Shown in pieces: positions 51,357 through 60,359 of a DNA stretch of 64,000 nt. The translations under genes were made by a program, and so were the position numbers. The DNA comes from Candidatus Baltobacteraceae bacterium (GTDB lineage Bacteria > Vulcanimicrobiota > Vulcanimicrobiia > Vulcanimicrobiales > Vulcanimicrobiaceae), in contig DASXGW010000013.1 in the NCBI GenBank assembly GCA_036488875.1, positions 355,281-419,280 of the forward strand, given 5' to 3'. Each line of letters begins with the position of its first letter. The stretch's first letter is position 1. The notes under the pieces were generated by a model that saw only the letters and a list, made by a program, of their open reading frames with translations, did not search any database and had not been told where the DNA came from.

Positions 51357-51773
51357 GTGACACGCGAGATGCTCCCGTTTTATCTCGTTACCGCTGGGTG
51401 GCTCACGCTTTCGGTGGTCATTTGGATCAAGGCAAGACCTTGGGCTGAGAAGCAAATTGAACTCTACAATCGCGGCGGTCCGCTAATGTGGCTTTATAAA
51501 ATTGGATCCTTCGGAATCGCTTCTCGCCCTGGATATTGGGAGATCAGCTACCGCGCAGTCGCTGTCTTCGGCGTGATGTTTGGAACCTTGGTAGCTCTAC
51601 ACCCTAGCGCCTGCCCTTCGACTCCGCTCGCCCTCGCTACGCTCAGGATGACAGAAGTGCCGCATTCTTCGTCAGTGATTCCGGACCGTAACCATAATCG
51701 CGCACACTGTATCATGGGTGCGCAGGAGGGCATTGATGTTTCGCACGGTGCTGGTTGCCACGGACGGATCTGA
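51357..51773 (+). CDS. Small membrane protein truncated or recoded at its C-terminus by a repeat element
   Basis: Nominally 138 residues, but only about the first 83 look natural: a helix (FYLVTAGWLTLSVVIWI), a polar loop (QIELYNRGGPLMWLYKIGSF) and a second helix (YRAVAVFGVMFGTLVAL). From HPSACPSTPLALATLRMTE onward the chain is read from the repeat copy D in reverse and then into the uspA leader, ending inside uspA. So the end of the gene was altered or replaced by the element. Function unknown; no family recognised. Bracketed by the two repeat copies. Confidence 0.6.
   Translation: MTREMLPFYLVTAGWLTLSVVIWIKARPWAEKQIELYNRGGPLMWLYKIGSFGIASRPGYWEISYRAVAVFGVMFGTLVALHPSACPSTPLALATLRMTEVPHSSSVIPDRNHNRAHCIMGAQEGIDVSHGAGCHGRI
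51606..51651 (-). repeat. Palindromic repeat element, copy D
   Basis: Reverse orientation of copy C: on the minus strand TCATCCTGAGCGTAGCG, a short centre, then CGGAGTCGAAGGGCAGGCGC. It is read as the C-terminal residues of the small membrane gene on the plus strand. Together with copy C it flanks that gene as inverted repeats about 270 bp apart. Confidence 0.85.
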
Positions 51774-52173
51774 CGAGGCGATGGCCGCCGTCCGCAAGGC
51801 TGTGGAGTTGACACTCTCGCTGGGGGCCGGCGCGAGCCTCCATATCGCGTCGGTGGTTGCGTATGCGGATATCCCGTTGATGCTTGCGAAGCAGCCCGCC
51901 AACGCGCCCGACTTGCTCTCCGACCAAGCCCAGGAGGCGGTCCAGCTGGCGGCAGCCCTAGCCTTCGCCACCGGCCTGCAGCCGCAAACCCACCTGCTGA
52001 CCGGCGAGGTGGTCCCGGCGCTCCTGGAATGCGCCGAAAAGGTCGGAGCCGACGTTCTGGTCGCGGGTTACCGCGGGCGCAACCGGCTCGCGGCAATCGT
52101 GATGGGCAGCGTAGCCGGAAAGATCGTCCGGTCGACGGCCATTCCCGTCATGGTCGTTCGGGAGCCCGAGTAA
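51736..52173 (+). CDS. uspA: Universal stress protein UspA family
   Basis: 145-residue alpha/beta nucleotide-binding protein. FRTVLVATDGSDEAMAAV gives the start and the first Asp; GYRGRNRLAAIVMGSVAGKIV is the G-x2-G-x9-G-S ATP-binding loop of the ATP-binding branch, and IPVMVVRE ends the fold. ATG 51736 has AGGAGG at good distance; start codons further upstream are weaker. Cytosolic, dimeric in relatives, usually induced by growth arrest. Stands alone between the repeat-damaged gene and padR. Confidence 0.92.
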   Translation: MFRTVLVATDGSDEAMAAVRKAVELTLSLGAGASLHIASVVAYADIPLMLAKQPANAPDLLSDQAQEAVQLAAALAFATGLQPQTHLLTGEVVPALLECAEKVGADVLVAGYRGRNRLAAIVMGSVAGKIVRSTAIPVMVVREPE

Positions 52174-52203
52174 CCGTGCCCCTGAAATAAGCTTGCTCGG
52201 GCC

Positions 52204-52233
52204 TTGCATTATTAGTTTTAATAATGCTATACC
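52204..52233 (+). promoter_or_regulatory. padR promoter with operator palindrome between -35 and -10
   Basis: TTGCAT (-35, 52204-52209), an 18-bp spacer, TATACC (-10, 52228-52233). Lying across the spacer is a perfect inverted repeat GCATTATTA-N4-TAATAATGC (52206-52227), the only AT-rich segment for several kb. Its position would block polymerase binding, so autorepression by the PadR protein is likely. The ATG at 52243 is 9 nt from the -10, so the mRNA is nearly leaderless. Confidence 0.65.
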
Positions 52234-52242
52234 TAATCACAC

Positions 52243-52653
52243 ATGGCATCCCGAGTCGCAGAGCGGGCTTCCCAGCCCTCCGCCCGCGTAGCGGAAACGC
52301 TTATTCGCGGACCCATCAAGTCCAAGACGGTCTTCCCCGTCTTGGTGCTGCACTTGCTCGCCGAACAGCCCGATACCGGTTCCGGTTTGATGGCGCGCAT
52401 CGAAGCGCTGTGTGAGGGCCTGCTGGCCGTCAACACGAACACCATCTACCCGCTATTGCGGCGGCTCGAGGAACGCGGTTTCATCGTCGGCGAGTGGGAG
52501 CATCCCACCAAACGTTCGCGCCGCTTTTACAAAGTTACCGACGCCGGAATCGAGCGACTCGACCGCATCAAGACCGGGATGCTGCCTTACCTCGAGATGT
52601 TAGCCGCTTCCGTTGCGCGTTTGCGCGGCGAGTTGTACGCCTCGGCTTCCTGA
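52243..52653 (+). CDS. PadR-family transcriptional regulator
   Basis: 136 residues. A winged-helix N-terminal domain: KTVFPVLVLHLLAEQPDTGSGLMARIEAL, then NTNTIYPLLRRLEERGFIVGEWEH and SRRFYKVTDAGIERL (wing and helix alpha4), followed by a helical tail (LPYLEMLAASVARLRGELY) for dimerisation. It lacks a longer Vir_act C-domain, so it belongs to the short subfamily-2 type. It probably represses its own promoter and perhaps the beta-oxidation operon that starts 33 bp downstream. Its N-terminal 25 residues (ASRVAERASQPSARVAETL) are a non-conserved extension. Confidence 0.9.
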   Translation: MASRVAERASQPSARVAETLIRGPIKSKTVFPVLVLHLLAEQPDTGSGLMARIEALCEGLLAVNTNTIYPLLRRLEERGFIVGEWEHPTKRSRRFYKVTDAGIERLDRIKTGMLPYLEMLAASVARLRGELYASAS

Positions 52654-52686
52654 CCACCACTTCATAGAAGAAAGACGTAAACAACG

Positions 52687-54507
52687 ATGAGCACGTACCG
52701 CGCCCCCCTTCGCGACATGCAGTTCGTTCTGCGCGAGCTTGCAAACGTCGAAGAACTTTCGAAGCTTCCCGGCTGCGAACAAACGTTGGACGTCCTCGAT
52801 CCGATTCTCGAGGAGGCCGGAACGTTTGCAACCGAGGTGCTCGATCCGATCAACCGGATCGGCGACAAAGAAGGCTGCACGTGGAACGACGGTGAGGTTA
52901 CGACGCCCAAGGGCTTCAAAGAGGCGTACAAAAAGTTCGCCGACGCCGGCTGGATCGGTCTTCCCGTTCCCGAGGAATACGGCGGTCAAGGGCTGCCGTC
53001 GCTGTTGCTCGGCCCGACGTTGGAGATGTGGAACGCGGCCAACATCGGTTTTGCAAACGGTCCACTGCTCAATCAAGGCGCAATCGAAGCGATCGAGCTG
53101 TGCGGAAGCGACGAACAGAAGAAGACGTACATTCCGAACCTCGTCAGCGGCAAGTGGACCGGCACGATGTGCCTCACCGAACCGCAAGCCGGGTCGGACC
53201 TCGCGCAAGTACGTACGAAAGCCGTTCCGGAAGGCGACCGGTACCGCCTGACCGGTCAGAAAATATTCATCACGTTCGGCGAGCACGACATGGCCGAGAA
53301 CATCATTCACTTGGTGCTCGCGCGTCTGCCGGACGCGCCGGAAGGCACCAAGGGCATCTCGCTCTTCGTCGTGCCGAAGTTCGTCGTCACCGCGGACGGA
53401 AAGGTCGGCGAGCGCAACGACATCGTTTGCGCCGGCATCGAGCACAAGCTCGGTATCAACGGTAATCCGACCTGCACGATGAGCCTGGGCGAGAAGGGCG
53501 GCGCCGTCGGTTATCTGGTCGGCGAAGCCAATCGCGGCCTCGAGTACATGTTCATCATGATGAACGCCGCGCGATTTTCCGTCGGCGTGCAAGGCATCGC
53601 GTTGGCCGATCGCGCCTACCAACACTCGCTCGAGTACGCCAAGGAGCGCGTCCAGTTCCGCGACGTCACCACGCGCGACAAGAGCGCGGTAACGATTATC
53701 CACCATCCCGACGTGCGCCGCATGCTCATGTGGCAGAAGGCCACGATCGAGGCGATGCGCGCGCTGGCCTACGTCACCGCCGCGTCGCTCGACTACGCCC
53801 ATAAGAGTCCCGACGAGAAAGTGCGCAAGGAGCACAAGGCGTTCGTCGAGCTCATGATTCCGGTCGTCAAAGGCTGGTGCACCGAGAACGCGATCGATCT
53901 CTGCTCGAACGCGCTCCAGATCTTCGGCGGCATGGGCTACATCGAAGAGACCGGCATCGCACAGCAGTACCGCGACGTGCGCATCATCACCATCTACGAG
54001 GGCACGACCGGCATTCAGGCCCTCGATCTTCTCGGCCGCAAGCTCATCGGCGACATGGGCGCGAGCGCGATGGCCGTCGGCAAGAAGATGGAAGCCACCG
54101 CCAAGGAGTGCGCCGCCAGCGACAACGCCGACGTCAAAAGCATCGGCGAAGCGCTGCTCAAGAGCCTCGCCGCGCTGACGGAAGTCTCGCAGTGGATGGG
54201 CATGACGGGCATGGGCGACATGAAAAAAGCGCTCGCGTGCAGCGTGCCCTACCTCAAGCTGTGGGGCGTGATCGCCGGCGGCTGGCAGATGGCCCGCGCC
54301 GCGCACATCTCGGCTGCAAAAATCGCCGCCGGCGACCCGGAAGCGGAGTTTTATAAAGCCAAGCTTGCGACGGCGAAGTTCTACGCGACGCACGTCCTGT
54401 CGCAAGGCGCGTACTTCACGAAACAGATCATGGACGGTTCCGGCGATGTGATGACGCTCACCGAAGACCAGTTCGAACTCGATCGAAAGATGACGGTAAC
54501 GGCATAA
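52687..54507 (+). CDS. Acyl-CoA dehydrogenase, long (about 600 aa) FadE-like class
   Basis: 606 residues, FAD enzyme of the first step of beta-oxidation. CLTEPQAGSDLAQVRTKA (FAD/substrate motif), IFITFGEHDM, NAARFSVGVQGIALADRAYQ, QIFGGMGYIEETGIAQQYRDVRI and YEGTTGIQALDLLGRKL cover the standard fold. The last 150 residues are the extra helical C-terminal domain of the long ACAD class (mycobacterial FadE5-like). The catalytic Glu is likely in YEGTTGIQ. Ribosome site AGAAAG. It lies 33 bp after padR and 2 bp before the fused hydratase/dehydrogenase gene. Confidence 0.93.
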   Translation: MSTYRAPLRDMQFVLRELANVEELSKLPGCEQTLDVLDPILEEAGTFATEVLDPINRIGDKEGCTWNDGEVTTPKGFKEAYKKFADAGWIGLPVPEEYGGQGLPSLLLGPTLEMWNAANIGFANGPLLNQGAIEAIELCGSDEQKKTYIPNLVSGKWTGTMCLTEPQAGSDLAQVRTKAVPEGDRYRLTGQKIFITFGEHDMAENIIHLVLARLPDAPEGTKGISLFVVPKFVVTADGKVGERNDIVCAGIEHKLGINGNPTCTMSLGEKGGAVGYLVGEANRGLEYMFIMMNAARFSVGVQGIALADRAYQHSLEYAKERVQFRDVTTRDKSAVTIIHHPDVRRMLMWQKATIEAMRALAYVTAASLDYAHKSPDEKVRKEHKAFVELMIPVVKGWCTENAIDLCSNALQIFGGMGYIEETGIAQQYRDVRIITIYEGTTGIQALDLLGRKLIGDMGASAMAVGKKMEATAKECAASDNADVKSIGEALLKSLAALTEVSQWMGMTGMGDMKKALACSVPYLKLWGVIAGGWQMARAAHISAAKIAAGDPEAEFYKAKLATAKFYATHVLSQGAYFTKQIMDGSGDVMTLTEDQFELDRKMTVTA

Positions 54508-54509
54508 CC

Positions 54510-56654
54510 ATGGGACAAGTACGCATTGAAGATCGCGACGGCGTTCGCGTGATCACCCTCGACAATCCGCCGGTCAACGCCCTCTCGTTTGCCTACTCGG
54601 CGGAGCTGCTCAACACCGTCGAAGCGGCAGAAGCCGATCCGGGCGTCAAAGCGATCATCTTCACCGGCGCCAACGGGTTGTTCAGCGGCGGCGCCGACGT
54701 GAACGATTTCTCGACGGAGCCGACGCCCGAAACGAAGACCGTTCGCGACGTCATCGCGGCGGTGGAGCGCGGCGCGAAGACGTACGTCGCGGCGATCGAC
54801 GGAAACTGTATGGGCGGCGGTCTCGAGCTGTCGCTCGCGTGCGACTATCGCGGGGCGACCCAACGCTCGAAGGTCGGCCTGCCGGAAATCAAGCTCGGTT
54901 TGCTGCCGGGTGCCGGCGGGACACAGCGGCTGCCGCGTCTCATCGGCGCGCAGGCGGCGCTCGAGTTCATGCTCAAAGGCAACACGCACCCGGCGGACAA
55001 GGCAAAAGAGCTCGGCATTATCGACGAGATCATCGATGATAACGCCGTCGACGACGCCGTCGCATTCGCCAAAAAAGTTATCGATCCGGCGCAAGGGATG
55101 CCGGCCAAGCGGCGCATCTCGAAGATGAAGCCGTTCATCGGCAAAGGGATCTCGACGCAAGCGGGACCCTTCGTGGTGTCGCAAGCGCACAAGATGGTGC
55201 CCCCCGAGGACAACGGCGGATTCGCCGCGCACAAGCTCATCGACGCCGTCGAAGCCGCGGTCGAAATGCCGTTCGAGTTCGGCATCGCGCGCGAAGCGCG
55301 GCTTTTTGAAGAGCTTGCGCGCTCGGCGCCGTCGTTCGCCCTGCGCCACGTGTTCTTCGCGGAGCGCGAGCTCTCCAAGATTCCGGGGCTTCCGGCGGCC
55401 GAACCGATCGATATCAAGAAGGCCGGCGTGATCGGTGCGGGCACGATGGGCAGCGGCATCGCGATAACGTTCGCGCAAGCCGGCATTCCCGTCGTGGTCG
55501 TCGACTCCAACGACGAAGCCGTCGACAAAGCTCGTCAAACCGTGATGGGCATGTTCATGTATCAGGTGCAGAAGGGCAAGCTGACGCAAGAAGAAGCCTG
55601 GAAGCGCGGTCAGTCGATTAAGTTCACCGACGACTGGAGCGAGCTCGCCGACGCCGACGTGGTCGTCGAAGCGGTGTTCGAGAACATGGACGTCAAGAAA
55701 GACGTCTTCACCAGGCTCGAATCGATCGTAAAGCCCGAAGCGATCTTCGCTTCGAACACCTCCACGCTCGACATCGACGAGATGGCGTCGGTCACCAAAC
55801 GGCCGGCACAGTTCCTCGGTCTGCACTTCTTCGTACCAGCGAACATCATGCCGCTGCTCGAGATCGTGCGCGGCTCGGAAACCTCGCCGCAGACGCTGGC
55901 GACGGCGTTCAAGCTCGGCAAGACGCTGCGCAAGACGTCGGTGCTTTCGGGGAACGCATTTGGTTTCATCGGCAATCGCATGATCTTCGATTACGCGCGT
56001 GAAGCGGTAGCGCTCGCCGAAGAGGGCGTGTCGCCGATGCGCGTCGACGCGGTAATGAAGAAGTTCGGCTTCCCGATGGGACCCTTTGCCATGAGCGATC
56101 TTTCCGGTATCGACGTCGCGTGGCACATTCAAAAATCGCGCGGCGAAGAGGGTAAGGGACGCACGAACATCATCGACCGGCTCGTCGAGCTCAAGCGGCT
56201 GGGTCAAAAGACGATGGCCGGCTACTTCAAGTACGACAAAGCCGTGGGCAAAGGCCGCGAGCCCATTGCCGATCCGCACGTCGAGGAACTCTTTGCCGAA
56301 GAGGCGCGTAAAGCCGGTATCGCCGCGCGCACCTATACCGACGACGAGATTGCCGACCGGCTCGTGTATGCGCTGATCAATCGCGGCGCGTTCTTGCTCG
56401 CCGAAGGCGTCGCGCTGCGGCCCGGCGACGTCGACATCGTCTACGTCTACGGCTACGGCTTCCCGCCGCACAAGGGCGGACCGATGTGGTACGCCGACGA
56501 GGTTGGCGTCGACACCGTCTACGCCAAGGTGGAAGAGTTTGCGCGCGAGTTCGGTCCGCAATGGACCCCAGCGCCGCTCCTGGCCGAGATAGCAAAGTCC
56601 GGCGGAACCTTCGCCAAGCACACTGCAGCCACCAAGGAGTTAGTCAATGCGTGA
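54510..56654 (+). CDS. fadJ: Enoyl-CoA hydratase / 3-hydroxyacyl-CoA dehydrogenase (FadJ/FadB-like)
   Basis: 714-residue fusion. The crotonase domain (1-190) has [23 protein letters not shown] (oxyanion hole) and [20 protein letters not shown] with the catalytic Glu. The Rossmann domain starts near 305 with [38 protein letters not shown] contains the catalytic His; C-terminal 3HCDH domains (from about 490) begin [10 protein letters not shown]. It carries out steps 2 and 3 of beta-oxidation in the cytosol. 8-nt overlap with the thiolase (ATGCGTGA). The symbol follows the fusion family; fadB is equally defensible. Confidence 0.93.
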   Translation: MGQVRIEDRDGVRVITLDNPPVNALSFAYSAELLNTVEAAEADPGVKAIIFTGANGLFSGGADVNDFSTEPTPETKTVRDVIAAVERGAKTYVAAIDGNCMGGGLELSLACDYRGATQRSKVGLPEIKLGLLPGAGGTQRLPRLIGAQAALEFMLKGNTHPADKAKELGIIDEIIDDNAVDDAVAFAKKVIDPAQGMPAKRRISKMKPFIGKGISTQAGPFVVSQAHKMVPPEDNGGFAAHKLIDAVEAAVEMPFEFGIAREARLFEELARSAPSFALRHVFFAERELSKIPGLPAAEPIDIKKAGVIGAGTMGSGIAITFAQAGIPVVVVDSNDEAVDKARQTVMGMFMYQVQKGKLTQEEAWKRGQSIKFTDDWSELADADVVVEAVFENMDVKKDVFTRLESIVKPEAIFASNTSTLDIDEMASVTKRPAQFLGLHFFVPANIMPLLEIVRGSETSPQTLATAFKLGKTLRKTSVLSGNAFGFIGNRMIFDYAREAVALAEEGVSPMRVDAVMKKFGFPMGPFAMSDLSGIDVAWHIQKSRGEEGKGRTNIIDRLVELKRLGQKTMAGYFKYDKAVGKGREPIADPHVEELFAEEARKAGIAARTYTDDEIADRLVYALINRGAFLLAEGVALRPGDVDIVYVYGYGFPPHKGGPMWYADEVGVDTVYAKVEEFAREFGPQWTPAPLLAEIAKSGGTFAKHTAATKELVNA

Positions 56655-57834
56655 GGCGGTCATCGTCTCTGCCGCGCGTACGCCGATCGGGCGTGCGTTT
56701 CGCGGTGCTTTCAATCAAACGCCCGGAGCGACGATGGCGGGACACGTCGTCAAGAACGCGATGGAGCGCGCCGGTATCGATCCCGCCGAAGTCGACGACG
56801 TCGTCATCGGTTCGGGTTTGCCCGAAGGCGCAACCGGCAACAACATCGGCCGTACCGCCGCGCTGCGCGCGGGTTGTCCGGTAACGGTTGCGGGTCAAAC
56901 CGTTAGCCGCTACTGTGCGTCGGGGCTCGACGCCATCGCGGCGGGCGCCAAGCGCGTTATTGCCGACGGTGCGAACGTCATCGTTGCCGGCGGCGTCGAG
57001 TCGGTCAGCATGGTGCAGAATTACTTGAACATGGAGTTCTACACCGAGGAGTGGCTGCTGCGCCATACGCCCGACGTGTACATGCCGATGCTCTATACCG
57101 CCGACAACGTTGCCAAGAAGTACGACGTGTCGCGCGATCGTCAAGACGAGTACGCGCTGCAAAGTCAGCAGCGGACCGCGGTCGCGCAGGCTGCCGGACG
57201 CTTCGACGCCGAGATCGTGGCGCTTCCGTCGTGGAAGTACGTGCAGGATAAAGACAGCGGCACCGTGAGCGAACAGCATGTGGTCCTCGATAAGGACGAA
57301 GGCAATCGTCCCGAGACGACGCTAGAAGCGTTGCAGAAACTGCCCGGCGCCGTTCCCGGCATAAAAGAAACGTCGATCACCGCCGGCAACAGTTCGCAGT
57401 TGTCCGACGGCGCCGGCGCGGTCGTCATTATGGACGCAACGCTCGCGCGGCAGCGCAATCTCGCACCCCTCGGCATTTATCGCGGCTTCGCGGTCGCGGG
57501 ATGCGAGCCGGGCGAGATGGGCATCGGTCCGGTGTTCGCCGTGCCGAAGCTGCTGCAGCAGCACGGTTTGAAGATCGACGACATCGGCTTGTGGGAACTC
57601 AACGAGGCCTTTGCGGTGCAGACCGTCTACTGCCGCGACACGCTGGGCATTCCGAACGACCGCTTCAACGTCGACGGCGGCGCGATCTCGATCGGCCATC
57701 CGTACGGCATGAGCGGCGCGCGCATGACGATGCACGCGCTCATCGAAGGTAAGCGCCGCGGCGTGAAATACGTCGTCGTAACGATGTGCATCGGCGGCGG
57801 CATGGGTGCCGCGGGCCTTTTCGAAGTCGTCTAG
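56647..57834 (+). CDS. fadA: Acetyl-CoA acyltransferase (3-ketoacyl-CoA thiolase)
   Basis: 395 residues, last step of beta-oxidation. Nucleophilic Cys in [17 protein letters not shown], His in ELNEAFAVQ region and [10 protein letters not shown], and the second catalytic Cys in [15 protein letters not shown]. The start [20 protein letters not shown] is family-typical. Overlaps the upstream gene; the first YaiO-like barrel gene starts 9 bp after its stop, probably by read-through rather than functional grouping. Confidence 0.94.
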   Translation: MREAVIVSAARTPIGRAFRGAFNQTPGATMAGHVVKNAMERAGIDPAEVDDVVIGSGLPEGATGNNIGRTAALRAGCPVTVAGQTVSRYCASGLDAIAAGAKRVIADGANVIVAGGVESVSMVQNYLNMEFYTEEWLLRHTPDVYMPMLYTADNVAKKYDVSRDRQDEYALQSQQRTAVAQAAGRFDAEIVALPSWKYVQDKDSGTVSEQHVVLDKDEGNRPETTLEALQKLPGAVPGIKETSITAGNSSQLSDGAGAVVIMDATLARQRNLAPLGIYRGFAVAGCEPGEMGIGPVFAVPKLLQQHGLKIDDIGLWELNEAFAVQTVYCRDTLGIPNDRFNVDGGAISIGHPYGMSGARMTMHALIEGKRRGVKYVVVTMCIGGGMGAAGLFEVV

Positions 57835-57843
57835 CGCCGGCTC

Positions 57844-58653
57844 ATGCTCGTCGCCGCACTGCTGTTGGCGCAAGTAACGCAAGGGACTCCGGTCTTTCCG
57901 TTAGCGACGCCGGCGCCCTCGCCGTCTCCCGGCGCTTCGCGGCGGCCGGCAATCGTCGATGTGGATGCCGGCGGTTCGAACTCGTATCTCAACAACGGCA
58001 AAGGGCGTTGGGAGACGGGATATTTTGGCACCTCGTATCGAGCGCCGTCCGGTTTTGGGGTTCACGTCGATGCGCTCAACGAAGTCCGCTTCGGCACGAG
58101 CACGGACGTGTACGCGGCCGGCGTCGACGTTCCGACGGGACATCCCAACGGTACTTTGCACCTCGGCTACGGCGTCAGTTCGAGGAACGAAGTCATCCCC
58201 TCGAAAGCGATTCTCGCGGGCTACGATCTACGAACGGGCGGCGGATGGAGTTACCAGTTCGGTTACGTCGGTCGCGACTTCTCGTCGGCAAGCGCGGCAA
58301 ACTACGGTGTGGGGACCGACAAACATTGGGATCATCAAGCCCTCGGATATTTCCTGAATTTCTCGACCGTTTCGAGCAAGACGGGACTCGGCATCGTACA
58401 AGGTTTGCGCTGGTCCGACTTTCTGCCGCTCGACACGGTAACGCTGACGGCCGATGCAGGCCGTGGCGCCGAAAATACCGGGCGCGCGCGGGTCGCGATC
58501 CACGACGTGGTGGGCTTTGACGCCGACGAGGTCCACTGGCTCGATCCGCATACCGCAGTCCGTTTGGATGCGGGATATTTTTCCGTCGCGCGAGCATACC
58601 AGCGCTTCCTCGTCCTGGTCGGATTGCGCGTTCGCATGGGGCGCCTTTTTTAG
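57844..58653 (+). CDS. YaiO-family outer-membrane beta-barrel, paralogue 1
   Basis: 269 residues: signal (MLVAALLLAQVTQG), a Pro-rich spacer (ATPAPSPSPGASRR), then a barrel of alternating strands. DVDAGGSNSYLNNGKGRWETGYFGTSYR, LHLGYGVSSRN and AILAGYDLR match paralogue 2 (61333-62184), as do WLDPHTAVRLDAGYF and AYQRFLVLVGLRVRM at the end. YaiO is an outer-membrane protein; in several bacteria its homologues sit beside glycosyltransferases. The gene begins right after fadA but belongs by homology to the polysaccharide cluster. Confidence 0.75.
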   Translation: MLVAALLLAQVTQGTPVFPLATPAPSPSPGASRRPAIVDVDAGGSNSYLNNGKGRWETGYFGTSYRAPSGFGVHVDALNEVRFGTSTDVYAAGVDVPTGHPNGTLHLGYGVSSRNEVIPSKAILAGYDLRTGGGWSYQFGYVGRDFSSASAANYGVGTDKHWDHQALGYFLNFSTVSSKTGLGIVQGLRWSDFLPLDTVTLTADAGRGAENTGRARVAIHDVVGFDADEVHWLDPHTAVRLDAGYFSVARAYQRFLVLVGLRVRMGRLF

Positions 58654-58746
58654 CCCGAGGGGCCCACGGAGCGAAGGCTTGCCCCGGTTCCGGCCGATAA
58701 GGCTATTCATAGGGGCGCTCTTTGAGGCTACCCTTGATGACCTATG

Positions 58747-58755
58747 TGATAGAAT
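58747..58755 (+). promoter_or_regulatory. Extended -10 promoter and 80-nt leader before the sugar dehydrogenase gene
   Basis: TG-A-TAGAAT (58747-58755) is an extended -10 element with no clear -35. It lies 87 bp upstream of ATG 58842, in a gap of 188 bp after the first barrel gene. The leader is GC-rich and could be structured, but I found no known riboswitch core. AAGGGG gives the ribosome site of the dehydrogenase. Confidence 0.4.
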
Positions 58756-58841
58756 TGTGCACCGAGCGGGCGCATGATCGTCCGTGGTCCGGGCTATTGA
58801 GCTAAGGGGCGGGCTCGTGGCGTAAGTGTGGAAGGGGTTGT

Positions 58842-60359
58842 ATGGCGGTCAGCCAGCTTGCCCGCGTTGTGGGCGAGGAGGCTTCCTTAGAGAAGCTTCT
58901 AGAGCGCATTGCCGATCGAAGTGCGCGCGTCGGGGTCATTGGCCTCGGATACGTCGGGTTACCACTCGCGGTCGAGTTCGCACAGCAGTTCGGCGTGGTC
59001 GGATTCGACACGGATCCCCGCAAGGTCGAGAAGCTCGAGCGCGGCGAGTCCTATATCATGGACGTCGAATCCGAAGACCTCGAACACGTCGTAAAAACCG
59101 GCTCGTTCAGCGGAACTACCGATTTCAACCGGCTGGTCGACTGCGACGCGATCGTGATCTGCGTCCCGACGCCGCTCGAGAAAAGCAAGAGCCCCGATCT
59201 CTCCTACGTGGAAGGCGTCGCGCATATCGTCGCTAAGCTGCTGCGGCCCGGTCAACTGGTCGTGCTCGAGTCGACGACGTATCCCGGCACGACCGACGAG
59301 CTGCTCCTGCCGCTCTTTCAAAAAGGCGGACTCGAGCTCGACAAAGACTTCCTCCTCGCGTTTTCGCCCGAGCGCATCGATCCGGGCAACAAAAACTTCA
59401 AGCTCATCGAGATTCCAAAAGTCGTCGGCGGCTGCTCGAAAGCGTCGACCGAGGCGGCGGCTACGCTCTACGGCTCGATCATGCGGCGCGTGCATCCGGT
59501 TTCCACGGCACGCGCCGCCGAAGCCGCGAAGCTGCTCGAAAACACGTTCCGCCTGGTGAACATCGGTCTCGCCAACGAAATGGCGCTGCTGTGCCATCAG
59601 CTCGGCATGGATGCGAACGAAGTGATCGAGGCGGCTGCAACCAAGCCGTTCGGGTTCATGCCGTTCTATCCGGGTCCGGGCGTCGGCGGCCACTGCATCC
59701 CGCTCGATCCGTTGTACTTATCGTGGAAGGCCAAGCAGCAAGGGTTCATCTCGCACTTCATCGCGCTGGCCGACGAAGTCAACTCCGCGATGCCGGCGCA
59801 CATCGTGCAGCTCATATCGCACGCGCTCAACGACCGCAGCAAATCGCTGCGCGGCTCGCGCATCCTGCTCGTGGGGGTTGCGTACAAAGAGAATATCAAC
59901 GACACGCGTCAAACGCCGGCCATTCCGATCATCGATCGGCTGCGCTCGCAAGGCGCGAACGTCGCCTACCACGATCCGCTCGTTGCGCACTTGGACATCG
60001 ACTTGAGCGAATGGCCGGAGTGGCGGCCGCGCCGCGTTTTCAACGTCGTGCAGCGACGGCGACGCGCCGACAACGGCCAAGAGCGGCGCCAGGAGCGCGG
60101 CGATGGTCAGCCTCGCGCCGTTCACGTCGATCGCCGCGCGGCCGGTTCCGAAGTCACCCGCCGCCGTCACGACGGCTTGCGCAGCGCCGAGCTAACCGAT
60201 GAGGAGATCGCGCGCGCGGACTGCGTCGTCATCATCACCGCGCATTCCGGCGTGGACTACGACCGCATCGCGAGAGTCGGCGACATCATCATCGATACGC
60301 GCAACGCGCTCGACGACGACCAGCGGCGCAACGCTCCCGGACTCGTGGTGCGGCTATGA
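58842..60359 (+). CDS. Nucleotide-sugar dehydrogenase (UDP-GlcNAc/UDP-ManNAc 6-dehydrogenase type) with Arg-rich insertion
   Basis: 505 residues; usual length is about 430. NAD site VIGLGYVGLPLAVEFAQQ, then ESTTYPGTTDELL, AEAAKLLENTFRLVNIGLANEM and catalytic Cys in PGPGVGGHCIPLDPLYLSWK, which is the WbpA/WecC/TviB pattern. In the C-terminal UDP-binding domain, about 50 residues (nt 60021-60180, VVQRRRRADNGQERRQERGD and more, very Arg-rich) separate LSEWPEW from LRSAELTDEEIARADCVVII. The insert leaves the flanking motifs intact. Oxidises the sugar to a uronic acid for exopolysaccharide or LPS. Overlaps the epimerase gene by 4 bp. Confidence 0.9.
   Translation: MAVSQLARVVGEEASLEKLLERIADRSARVGVIGLGYVGLPLAVEFAQQFGVVGFDTDPRKVEKLERGESYIMDVESEDLEHVVKTGSFSGTTDFNRLVDCDAIVICVPTPLEKSKSPDLSYVEGVAHIVAKLLRPGQLVVLESTTYPGTTDELLLPLFQKGGLELDKDFLLAFSPERIDPGNKNFKLIEIPKVVGGCSKASTEAAATLYGSIMRRVHPVSTARAAEAAKLLENTFRLVNIGLANEMALLCHQLGMDANEVIEAAATKPFGFMPFYPGPGVGGHCIPLDPLYLSWKAKQQGFISHFIALADEVNSAMPAHIVQLISHALNDRSKSLRGSRILLVGVAYKENINDTRQTPAIPIIDRLRSQGANVAYHDPLVAHLDIDLSEWPEWRPRRVFNVVQRRRRADNGQERRQERGDGQPRAVHVDRRAAGSEVTRRRHDGLRSAELTDEEIARADCVVIITAHSGVDYDRIARVGDIIIDTRNALDDDQRRNAPGLVVRL

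Noticed and set aside
58654-58841. Riboswitch (cyclic-di-GMP class) in the leader of the sugar dehydrogenase
   Set aside because: GC-rich and possibly folded, but none of the conserved core bases of known classes were found.
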